The notes under the pieces were generated by a model. The model ran no database searches. It was not told the DNA's origin and saw only the letters and a program-made list of their open reading frames with translations. Shown piece by piece: positions 55,828-64,000 of a stretch of DNA of 64,000 bases. Source of the DNA: Passalora sequoiae (lineage: Eukaryota; Ascomycota; Dothideomycetes; Mycosphaerellales; Mycosphaerellaceae); NCBI GenBank assembly GCA_013248845.1, contig WSQC01000025.1, positions 186,001 to 250,000 on the forward strand, in the 5' to 3' direction. Both the position numbers and the translations under genes were made by a program. Positions within the stretch are counted from its first letter, which is position 1. Each line of letters begins with the position of its first letter.

Positions 55828-58122
55828 ATGAAGCTTTCTGGTCTGCAGTCCGAGCTGCAGGGCATACGAGAGCAGGAGAAGCATATAAAGCGCGTCGTCG
55901 ACCATGCTGCTGCTGGACTTGGCACGGTAACGCGAAGCCTGGTTTCGCGAGCAGATTCGAGTTCCTCTTCGAAGAGTACCTGCAAACCGGGCGATGACAG
56001 CCCACAATGCACGACACCTGCCGACGTGCAGAGTTCGCAAAATATCGCAATCGTCCTCGGTGTTGTGTACGTATGATTGAACATGACTACGCGTAAAATT
56101 ACTGACGGCGTGTGAAGCATCCCTTTAGCATGCGCTGTGATTGTGCTCATCTTCCTTCACCGTAGACATCTCAAGAAACAGAGGATGGAGGATATCAACG
56201 ACCCGCACAAGTCCTTGGACTTCGGTATGGCGGGCCTTGCGCCGACTATCTCGAAGAATTCGAAAAAGAGCAAGAGGAAAGGACCTGAGATGACATTGAA
56301 GGAGGTTGGTGCAGCATCATCGACGAGGAAAGTACAAGGCCTGTCAATGGACCTGGACATGCACCTGGACAGTCCGTATGTTTTGCCTGGCGCTCTCAAT
56401 GGCTCGCGCGAGTCTCTGCACAGCATGTCACGAAGCATGATGGACCCCCACGACCCTTACCGACCCGTGGCATTGATGCGACCTTCGATGGACAATGACT
56501 CCGTCCGTTCCAACCGCATGCACGACAACGGATCTGTGTACTCCATGTCAACTGTCGGCAAACACTCAAATCTTCGGGATAATGTAAGCCTCATCGCTAA
56601 TGCTCGGCCAATGTCACAATCCTTTCCAAACAAGCGAGCGGATTCGATGTCGCCTCAGGAACCACATACACCTGTCGAGTTTCCGCCACGGCAAATGCAC
56701 AGCTCCATGAACCGCAGCAATGGACCTCAAAGTCGAAGAGCCAGTCTTGACAAGCCGATGCCCGAGATCAATGAGAAAGAGACGCTCCCTTCTCTGCCGG
56801 CTATGCCAGAGCCGGTGGCAAAGGCACTTCCGATGCCACCACCTCCGTCGTCGACTAGATCATCTTCGAACAGCGGTGCAATGACCAACAGCACTGGAGC
56901 GTCGCCAGCCCGGAAAGACTCGATGTCTTCTGCGCCCGTCGACAGCCGACCGGAATCGAGCAACTATGGTGATGATGAATATGGTGCGCCCAAAGGTCCT
57001 ACCATTAGCGTCATGGAGCCCTATGAGATCAATCCCAGCATGATCCAGGAGAAATATGGTGATGATAGCTATGGTGCCCCCAAAGGTCCTACCATTAGTG
57101 TTATGGAGCCGTATGATATTGATCCAAGCATGATCCAGGAGCGATATTCACTCGACGGTCCTCCTGCACCCCTGCCTGAGCGCGGTCCGAGTCTGAAGCC
57201 TGCTGGAGTTGCGGCTCAGAACAGGTTGTCCGTAATGGGCATGCGACCACTGCCTCCTGACATGCCCGACGAGACACCTGAACTCCGTGCCAACAGAATC
57301 AGGTCTTTCTACAAAGAATACTTCGAGGACAATAAACCTACTCCGGGCTTTGCGCCTCACGCTGGTCCTACACCTGAGGACGTTTATGATGACTACCTTG
57401 ATGGTGTGGTCTTCGACCCAACGACTGGTGGCTTCTACACCCCGGGTGCTCGACCTTTTGCTCAAGGTCCTGCACGAAGAGCAATGACCCCGCCACCGCG
57501 TGGTGCCATGGGCAGACCACGCATTAGTGGAGGCTCTCAAGGTACCGGTAATCCGGGCTATCCTCACAGGAGGAAGTTTTCGGCGGCTTACTCGACAATG
57601 TCTGGCGGGCGACCCCGAGGCCGATCGATGCCGAAGAAGAAGCTGCCACCACCCTCTCCTCTCACAAGTTTGCCGACACCACACAAGTTGAAGGAGGATG
57701 CGCATATTTTCAACCCTCTCGACTTTGCACCACCAACCTCGATTCGAGATCTGCAGGCTGGCAGAAGGCCGGACTCGCCATTAGGCACACCAAGACCCTA
57801 TAGTCCGAGTGTGCGTGCTTTTACACCACTTGCATCGTCCTTTGATAACTTGGCTGCGCTGCCGTCTCCACATGATCTGCGCAAGTCGGGTACTTACACT
57901 GCTCTCGACTTCGCGCCTCCGTCCAAGATTCGGGATCCTAATCTTTCACCAAGTGATGCTGGCAGCATACGAAGTGCCCGGTCTGGTATATCAGCGATGC
58001 AAGACAATGCGGTTCGGGCTGGAGCATACCGTGTCTCCAGGATACCCACTGACGTTGTGACCACCCGCGACGACCTGGCATCGCAACTCAAACCGAAGAT
58101 GGACATGACCTCCTACGCGTGA
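55828..58122 (+). CDS. SKG6-like single-span membrane protein, conserved in ascomycetes
   Basis: Exons about 55828-56059 and 56129-58122; the junction inside the membrane segment is uncertain, because the best-consensus donor (GTACGT at 56068) gives the wrong frame. A short extracellular part (SRADSSSSSKSTCKPGDDSP) leads into a transmembrane helix (NIAIVL...AVIVLIFL). A basic HRRHLKKQRMEDINDPHKSL stretch and DFGM follow, the hallmark I associate with fungal SKG6-type proteins linked to polarity and wall regulation. The rest is cytoplasmic, Pro/Ser/Met-rich, with EMTLKEVGA, MHLDSPYVLPGALNGSRESL, IRSFYKEYFEDNKPTP, DDYLDGVVFDP and PPPSPLTSLPTPHKLKEDAH. It includes a perfect-phase 30-residue duplication. 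Role at the cell cortex is inferred. Confidence 0.75.
56965..57144 (+). repeat. 90-bp in-frame tandem duplication inside the SKG6-like gene
   Basis: Two consecutive 90-base units (56965-57054, 57055-57144) encode YGDD(E/S)YGAPKGPTISVM, EPY(E/D)I(N/D)PSMIQE(K/R). The few differences are mostly third-base or conservative, so the duplication is fairly recent and under coding constraint. Confidence 0.85.
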
Positions 58123-58752
58123 AGTGGCTCCAAGCCCACGCAACGAAACGACACCGTTATGACGAGAGAGCATATAGACTTGGCGCACATTCGACTGTCA
58201 CGACCTTGAGAACGGCTGGCACTTTGTTACTTTTGTTTCTATCCCGTCGACCTTTGCCCGTATCAACACATGGCACCCGCGGCACTGCACATACGGGCAC
58301 AAGGCAATGGCATACTCCCTTTTTGCGTTCTCGCCCTCGTTCAAAATCCCGCTTTGATGTAACAGCATTGGGAACTTGTTATTAGTCACGGCAGCCAACA
58401 GCATGACCCGAGGCTGAGGCGAAGTACAACTTAGCTCTCTCTCGGGCAGGGAGACTTTGACCCTCTGTACCTGTACCAATATACGGGAAATCATTGGGTG
58501 GACACACTATAGATGGCATAATGTTTCTTGAAGTTTTGGTTCGCCAGTTGGGTGACCTTGTGTGGAAGATCTTGGTGAGCGATCTGTATGGTTGATAGGG
58601 TGGCGGGGGGTATAGGAAGACCAGGCACGGGGAGGTGTGCCTTGTACATATAGAGAGGCAGATGATGTGGAATAATGTCAATATGCAGCCAAGCAGTGCC
58701 GCTTCCATTCGAACGTGTTGATCTGCTGTGTCCGAGCCCATCAAAGCAGCGG
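58123..58752. other. intergenic
   Basis: 3' flanks of two convergent units; no coding support. Confidence 0.5.
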
Positions 58753-59055
58753 CTACGAGTAGCTCATGGATACGTCTTCAACGATAAATCGAGACAGCGC
58801 ATGCCCTGTGTATAGCGTCTTCTCGTCGTGGCTAGTCACGGTAGCCAGCCCGTGCGTCGCAAACTGACCAGCCGCAAGGAGAAAGTGCTCTGCGATGCGA
58901 AGATCGTCATTGGTGCGATACATTTCTAGCTGGACCCGCATAGTTTCCTCCGACTTCAGCTCCTCCAGCACGACGTTTTTCGTGGTGTAGTAGTGGCTCG
59001 CCCTGCCCCTATGAATAATCAATTCGACAGCATGCTCGATCTCAGGGACGGCATC
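58753..59055 (-). CDS. unrecognised protein fragment (C-terminal ~100 residues)
   Basis: A minus-strand frame ending TGA/stop at 58753 reads VHDAVPEIEHAVELIIHRGR, ASHYYTTKNVVLEELKSEET, MRVQLEMYRTNDDLRIAEHF, LLAAGQFATHGLATVTSHDE, KTLYTGHALSRFIVEDVSMS. Composition is convincingly protein-like, but there is no in-frame ATG at its 5' end. An upstream exon around 59165-59240 (IREVVKRLIV) with a GTGCGT donor is suggestive, but phases do not fit. Probably the last exon of a small gene, or a remnant. Confidence 0.4.
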   Translation of the reverse strand, partial: DAVPEIEHAVELIIHRGRASHYYTTKNVVLEELKSEETMRVQLEMYRTNDDLRIAEHFLLAAGQFATHGLATVTSHDEKTLYTGHALSRFIVEDVSMSYS

Positions 59056-59656
59056 ATGGACTTCTTTTGTGTTGGATAAGAGATGTTATGTTCACTGCCG
59101 TCTTCATTTCTGCATGAGCTTCTTGTCGGAAAGCCTGCTGCCTCTACGCACCTCACAATCAGTCTCTTGACTACCTCTCGTATCATCGGGTGTACCTTCT
59201 GATAGCGCGATGTTACGAGAGACAGAGAGCGCGACAATCAGGTACACTGTGCCCGAAGTCTGCGAGTGACGTCGAATCGAACTTATAATGTTTTTAGAGA
59301 ATGGAAGTGGGCGATATCAAGATACCTGGTCCGTTCATCCCGAGCCTGAAGAGCACGGAGTCCAGACACTTCGGAACGTTATGCTGCACCCACTATCCTT
59401 GTCGCAACCGGATTTGTAGCGATTGGCGCTGCACAAAGTCCATACTGGTCGACGTACGGGAGCTAGGAGGATACTGCACTGAGAAGACGCTGTAGACTAC
59501 GACATTCTGACCACTGACAGTAGGCTATAGCCAAAAGCCAGAATACGAGGTCTGTAATCTTCACAATACTGGGGTCCTCTGGAGATACATGTAAGCCAGA
59601 ACATCACTACTTTCATGCGTGCGGGCTCTATCGAGACACCAGTTCACATCAACGCT
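59056..59656. other. intergenic with Cys-rich ORF
   Basis: An ATG ORF at 59301-59495 (+) has a cysteine cluster (LCCTHYPCRNRICSDWRC) but no signal peptide. It could be an exon of an unrecognised secreted peptide or chance. Confidence 0.3.
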
Positions 59657-60136
59657 ATGCTCTCTTTTGGAGCCGTCCTTACTTTTCTCCTTGCAGCGAC
59701 ACCTTTGATCACCGCAGGTCCAACGGCGCAAGAGGAAGTCATACGTCTTCTGGAAGGAAGAGCCGTATATTGTACTTACTACTGTAACAATGTATGTTTT
59801 GTATACTCAGCGATGCCACTCAGATCACCTGACGAAGAACTGCAAATAGAACGAAGCTATCAACTGTACTTGCACCGCTCCCGATGGCAAATATGACTGC
59901 GACAGCGTGTACCCGTGCGGCGCCAAGAGGGCATTCACAAAGAAGAACCAGCGCCCTCTGAAAGGAAGAAGTGCCAAGTGTAGTTACTACTGCCAGGGTG
60001 TATGTTTTCATCTGAACTACTTGGCGATACCATATTGCGAGCACCACAACTGACAGAGTGCTTTTTACAGAACGACACTTTGTCTTGTACTTGCGGCACG
60101 AGCGGGTATGACTGTAACCTGGTATGCCCGTGCTAG
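59657..60136 (+). CDS. secreted protein with two cysteine-rich modules, each split by an intron
   Basis: Exons 59657-59791, 59850-59999 and 60071-60136 join in phase 0 (introns 58 and 71 nt, both starting GTATGTTTT) into 116 residues. The signal peptide is MLSFGAVLTFLLAATPLITA; a short, possibly cleaved linker ends LLEGRAV. Module 1 is CTYYCNN|NEAINCTCTAPDG..CDSVYPC; module 2 is CSYYCQG|NDTLSCTCGTSG..CNLVCPC (| = intron). They share C-x3-C-x7-C-x-C-x(6-8)-C and the intron position. A basic linker with KKNQRPLKGR separates them and could be a processing site. Another ATG 14 codons upstream (59615) is in frame, but would bury the signal peptide. No known family. Confidence 0.7.
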
Positions 60137-60921
60137 GCGCTACAAGATTTCTTACGCCACCGTGCCACTCGCGAACGGGCCAGGTATCAGAGACCATCGA
60201 ACGAGTAATTGTACAATCACTCGGCTCCTGCCCATCATAATCACCGCCAATCTGTTCCGCGTTGCCGCCGTGAGATCAGCGCCAGCGGCACGGCTGTAAG
60301 CTGAGGCCAATGCCGACTAGTTTGTCTCTCTTGTTCATATTCGGCGCCGGAAACTGCTGCCTGTGGAGCACAAAGGCACTTTTCAGCACTGCTGATGTCT
60401 CGTAGCTGATGTCCTGGCTGTCGAGATCAAGGAATTGTATGATGAAGCAATGGCATTCTCAGTGCATGCCAGGGGCAGCCAGCGACGGGGCAGTCAAGAA
60501 TTTCCCTTTGGCACGTACGCGAGGACTTGGTCGAACATCGGAAGCCTCGGACAGAGCGGTGGGCACACCGAATTGCAGAGAGCAATTTAGAGCGCCTGAG
60601 GTCCGGGGGAAATGGTTGAGTAGGGTTCTGTATATCGAATCGGATGATCATTCGGACGGACATGACATGAACTTCTAAGACGTGGCTAGTCGATACCTTG
60701 TTCTGCCGTTCTTGAAGGCATCTCACAACTCCGGCATAACAAGGGCCGTACCAACGATATATGTGTCTGCTACAAGGAGACTGTGAAGAATACTGAAGTC
60801 CTGAATCTCCATTGCAATCCCAACCTACCACTTGGCGATTCTGTACCTAACACTTGCGACATCCATCTACGACTTGCCACCTCTGACTGCGAACTGCGAG
60901 CAGTCCCTAGAACTTTGCATC
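60137..60921. promoter_or_regulatory. upstream region of microprotein copy 1
   Basis: The 3' part (about 60680-60800) is similar to sequence upstream of microprotein copies 2 and 3: it holds GTGGCTAGTC at 60682 and a GATACCTTGTTC word near 60693 (again near 61343). Probably duplicated promoter. No gene supported. Confidence 0.45.
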
Positions 60922-61142
60922 ATGTGGATCCCATCCATCCTCGCCGCGTTGTTCACCGTCGCAGCGGTTGCAATGCCAGCATCACGAGCTGAAGATCACA
61001 ATGGGGTATGCAATTGTCCCATAGGTGCATTGTATGCGGACTGCTGCGCCAGGGACAGGTAGGCATTCGCTTCTGCAAGCTTGTAGGACTAGTGCTAACA
61101 TGTTGCAGGGACTGCTGTTCATTCCATCATGATCCTCAATGA
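60922..61142 (+). CDS. secreted cysteine-rich microprotein, tandem family copy 1 (56 aa)
   Basis: Exons 60922-61058 and 61109-61142 join in phase 2 (50-nt intron, GTAGGC donor, CTAAC branch). Signal peptide MWIPSILAALFTVAAVAMPA. The mature part is about 36 residues with six Cys: VCNCPIG, YADCCARDR, then exon 2 DCCSFHHDPQ. The CxC...CC core and the exon 2 start are shared with copies at 61542 and 62341. Without splicing the frame runs to 61062 and loses the last CC pair. Confidence 0.65.
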
Positions 61143-61541
61143 GCAGCGGTAATTCATTCATTCTTTGGCTCCCACAGACATGCTGGAGAGCCCTCGGCCG
61201 CGCAAGGCACGCTGATTCAAATGGAGCAATGCACGGCGTTTGGAAGGCGGAGAGGAGTGATGGTTGAGTTAGGTACTTCTACATAACACGTCAGATATCG
61301 ATTTGGAGTTACGTGACCGTCACATCCACACAGATGGCCAATTGATACCTTGTTCGAGCCGCTCTAGCAGCTCTGACATAACATGGATCGCACTAGCAGT
61401 AAATTTGTCTGACAAACAGTCCGTTAGTCTCGAGCCTGATAAAGACTGGAGACCTCTCGATCTCGATTGCGACCCAGAACTACCACTCGCAACCTCCTCC
61501 TACCACTGGCGATCAATAAACGGATCACCACCGACTACAGC
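61143..61541. promoter_or_regulatory. upstream region of microprotein copy 2
   Basis: Contains the diverged promoter-like block (GATGGCCAATTGATACCTTG near 61333, then GACATAACATGGATCGCACT), matching those before copies 1 and 3. Confidence 0.4.
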
Positions 61542-61758
61542 ACGCAGCTCCTGACCACCTTCGCCACTCCATTGGTCGCACAGCCGTCGTGTCAGCAACG
61601 TCAGCGCCACTGGGAGCATGTCAATGTGGCGCCCGTGTCTCCGCTGGAGATTGCTGCAAGCAAAACCCGTAAACATCTGCATCTGCTTGAGCTTTTGGTG
61701 ATCAGTGCCGATGTCTCATAGGAATTGTTGTAGTGGCATGGCTTTTAGAAGGAGATAG
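61542..61758 (+). pseudogene. secreted cysteine-rich microprotein, tandem family copy 2 (decayed)
   Basis: ACG at 61542 stands where copy 3 has its ATG, followed by a similar signal-peptide coding stretch (CAG CTC CTG ACC ACC...). The frame is then broken before the cysteine part, which reads ACQCGARVSAGDCCKQNP. The conserved phase-2 intron is present (61669-61721, GTAAAC...CATAG), and exon 2 gives NCCSGMAFRRR then TAG. Start loss plus a frameshift make it non-functional as a family member, yet the CxC...CC core and intron are kept. Confidence 0.6.
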
Positions 61759-62340
61759 CGAAGCGGATCCGGCGCCTAGGACTCTGTGCACGCCAAAGCA
61801 ACTGGGAGACATTTTTTCTTCGGTCCCTACGCGAGAGGTTCAAGAATCTTCGGAGGCTGCGGATGTGCTGATGTGGATATGAATCAACACACAACGTGTG
61901 AGAATCTGGGAGCAGTGATGATCGACTAAGTTTTGAGTTACAAATGAGATGTTGAACAGGAGAATCACATGACATGACCATGGCTCTCTCAAGAAGTGGC
62001 TAGTCACGTGGATTACACGAGACCTGAGAATGTAGCTACCTTGCTCGTACCATCCCCGCAAAGAACTTCGATAGCCTCAATGACAAGGGTCGCACTGATA
62101 GCAAGTCTGTCTGACATAATAAGAACAGCGACCACCTGTCAGCGACAAGATGTGGAGTCTCAGTCAGCCCGAGCATGCAAAGATCCAACTCTGAGAAGAC
62201 CTACCACTTACGACCATACAACCACAACATGCGGCTCCTGGCCATCCCTGTCAGCGACAAGATGTGGATTCTCCGTCAGCCCGAGCATACAAAGATCCAA
62301 CTCTGAGAAGACCTACCACTTGCGACCATACAACCACAAC
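61759..62340. promoter_or_regulatory. upstream region of microprotein copy 3
   Basis: Holds GTGGCTAGTC at 61996, a promoter block similar to those of copies 1 and 2 (GTCGCACTGATAGCAAGTCT near 62090), and the first unit of a 111-bp tandem repeat. Confidence 0.45.
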
Positions 62341-62362
62341 ATGCGGCTCCTGGCCATCCTCA
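62141..62362 (+). repeat. 111-bp direct tandem repeat covering leader and start codon of copy 3
   Basis: Unit 1 (from 62141) and unit 2 (from 62252) both run CAGCGACAAGATGTGGA... through CAACATGCGGCTCCTGGCCA. Only a few substitutions separate them. Each unit carries an ATG with the first signal-peptide codons; only the second leads into the full gene. Confidence 0.85.
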
Positions 62363-62588
62363 CTACTCTATCCGTCGTCGCCGTCGTGGTTGCAAAGCCA
62401 AGGCCACGAACCGGAGATCTGGGCAAGACCTCATGTGGGTGTCCAGTCTATCTCCCACCCGCGTCATGCTGTTCAATCAGCAGGCACGTACTGCCTCCTT
62501 GAATGGCCCGTACGGACGAGTGCTAACTTCTGAAAGGACATGCCCAGGTTGTGCTCCGGCCCGTACGCATCCATACTTCAGGGCGTAG
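62341..62588 (+). CDS. secreted cysteine-rich microprotein, tandem family copy 3 (64 aa, GC-AG intron)
   Basis: Exons 62341-62483 and 62537-62588 join in phase 2. The 53-nt intron starts GCACGT, has a CTAAC branch and ends AAAG, so it is a GC-AG intron at the same site as the GT-AG intron of copy 1. Signal peptide MRLLAILTTLSVVAVVVAKP; mature part SCGCPVYLPPASCCSISR, then exon 2 TCPGCAPARTHPYFRA. It has six Cys. Unspliced, the frame ends at 62502 with only four Cys. GC donors usually need a strong exon context (here CAG before the site, which is good), but GCACGT is weaker than GCAAGT. Confidence 0.6.
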
Positions 62589-63756
62589 TGTTCCAAGCCC
62601 CTATGTACGCCAGAGCAGCTGCGATGCTGTCTTTTCTCACGCTGTGCTGATGAACCATTTTGGAGGGGTTGGTGGCGAATTCGACGTGAGCACGGGCCTG
62701 TCTGCCCTAGGTGGATTTCTCCGCATTCAGGATGACGGACAGACGCTGTATCGATTGCGGCCCGCCTAGCAACCCTGACAGCCTAGTCACGGTAGTTGCG
62801 ATGTAATTTGGAAGATACAAGAATATGTATACTCTGGATTCATGCCATCGAGCAGCTGCGAGACAAGTTTATTTGATGATTCTGAGGATCTTTGGAAGAT
62901 TCGGGATAATCGCCACGTGGGTCTGATGAAGGCATGTTCGTGCTAGGGAAAGCAGGGCTGTCGAATCGTTCGGGAGGGTCTCTGCGAATAGGTCGTTGTG
63001 GATTGTGACTGGAATCTCGGCTAGAGCTGCTTCAATATGGATCGCTGGCATATGGTTTCTGGAGAAGTGGCTAGTCAAGGTGATTTTTGAGCTCTATGTG
63101 GATGGATGTGGCAACCTGAAGCATTCAATTTCTGTTGTGCCTTGCTTACCGTCAGGCTCAACCCTTGTTAACACAGCTCCACGGCTTCGAGAAACTTCAC
63201 AGAGTCTGCTTGTAGCGGAGGCGTATGTTTAAAGAGCTGACATTCCCCGGAAATGTAACTTCGCTGCTAGCTGACTGGGCGTGGAACCATGTCAGTCTCG
63301 TAAAAGACGTCGTTGACTCGTAGTATGACAATACAGGAACATAGTATGTTCCGCTCAGAGCACGTCGTTCTCTACTGCGTCCCGCACCGATACTCGCGAT
63401 GCTCTACCAAGGTCTGGTAGTTCGTGCCATGTCTGGAAGAGAGAATAGTGAATGACACAGCGTGCAAGCCTCTGTGCACGTGGTGCTTAGCTGAGCTATG
63501 TAGGGGTTGGAGAGTTCTGCAAGCCCCTGAGGGTTGTGGACGGATGCTGTGTCGATCCATGGCCCAAATACCGGGAACCTGGACAGTCTCTTTGTGCAGC
63601 GTCTGTCCGTAGCGTAGTCACGTATACTTCAACATATTATCGATTGTAGAAACGAGGCTATAGTGATATCCACTTTCTCTCTTTGACCCTCTCTGCCCCA
63701 AACGATCTATACGGCCTCCTCAGCGGACCACGCGGGTGGCTGACAGCAAGAGCTGT
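62589..63756. other. intergenic
   Basis: No gene supported. Another GTGGCTAGTC word lies at 63067. A GTG-started Cys-rich ORF at 63424-63612 lacks a signal peptide. Confidence 0.4.
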
Positions 63757-64000
63757 TATAAATAGGCCCTGTCCTCTACTTCTTGTTGTGGTATAACGTG
63801 CTTACACAGCTCAGAGTTCGTATAGTCTTCAATCTGAGTTTCCGTACTCCCGCTGCGGTCAGATGCTGGAAGAGTCGTGGCGTGACATATAAGGACACAA
63901 TGATGTGTGTGCTCTAGTCAGACCTCAGACCTCCTCAACCTCCATCGCGTCCCGCACCTGCCATCGCTCGCGAACAACTACCTATCAAGATACCAAAACG
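63757..64000 (+). promoter_or_regulatory. TATA-type promoter and leader of a gene starting beyond the window
   Basis: TATAAATAGG at 63757-63766 is a good TATA box. It is followed by a pyrimidine-rich tract and, at the window end, a C/A-rich leader (ACTACCTATCAAGATACCAA), typical upstream of a fungal start codon. No ATG-led ORF follows within the window. Confidence 0.5.

Noticed and set aside
63424..63612. Cys-rich ORF (LCTWCLAELC...) near the right end
   Set aside because: Starts with GTG, has no signal peptide and no splice partner.
1..64000. CRISPR arrays, rRNA operons, intact transposons, centromere- or telomere-type repeats
   Set aside because: No regularly spaced repeats, rRNA signatures, transposase or reverse-transcriptase motifs, or terminal repeats were seen by reading both strands.

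Overview
This window is nuclear DNA from a filamentous ascomycete (Pezizomycotina), most likely a Dothideomycete. The evidence is short GT-AG introns (mostly 46-120 nt) with CTRAC/CTRAY-like branch sites, large single-exon genes, both strands used with frequent divergent pairs, and family content (HET domain, DUF7587-like, fungal BTB, GH55, GPI-anchored and small secreted cysteine-rich proteins). No operons, Shine-Dalgarno sites, CRISPR arrays or intact transposons were seen. The species assignment is inference.

Layout. 1-1.9 kb: 3' part of an MFS drug/H+ antiporter-like transporter. 3.4-10 kb: a mitochondrial-type small protein, a secreted GH55 beta-1,3-glucanase and a secreted PAN/apple-like glycoprotein. 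10.8-22.6 kb: mainly housekeeping, with a KH-domain RNA-binding protein and ILV6 as a divergent pair, an F-box protein, a DUF7587-like gene carrying one in-frame stop, a catalase-like haem protein and a Rud3-like golgin. 22.7-33.7 kb: accessory, with a decayed HET gene, proline iminopeptidase, a decayed BTB gene, a secreted metallopeptidase, a GPI-anchored wall protein, an intact HET-domain gene and a three-exon small secreted protein. 34.6-48.3 kb: core again, with a serine-rich conserved protein, MLH3, acetoacetyl-CoA synthetase, mitochondrial PDH-type PP2C and ribosomal protein eL31, interrupted at 43.4-44.7 kb by decayed coding sequence. 48.9-55 kb: gene-poor, with a pseudogene holding six C-to-T-compatible stops in one preserved frame, a small conserved-looking ORF, an unrecognised secreted protein and an interrupted tRNA-like sequence. 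55.8-58.1 kb: an SKG6-like single-span membrane protein. 59.6-62.6 kb: an array of tiny secreted cysteine-rich proteins.

Most novel content. (i) A tandem family of three microproteins at 60.9-62.6 kb, with a shared CxC...CC core and an intron at the same phase and position in every copy; one copy is decayed and one has a GC-AG intron. (ii) A neighbouring two-module cysteine-rich protein whose duplicated modules are each split by an intron at the equivalent position. (iii) Two secreted proteins, at 33.3 and 51.4 kb, that only become visible after splicing. The decayed loci lie in accessory blocks, and several of their stops are of the TGG-to-TAG or CAR/CGA-to-stop kind, as expected from C-to-T mutation (RIP-like or methyl-C deamination). 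All exon joins were made by eye from reading frames and splice consensus and need transcript support.
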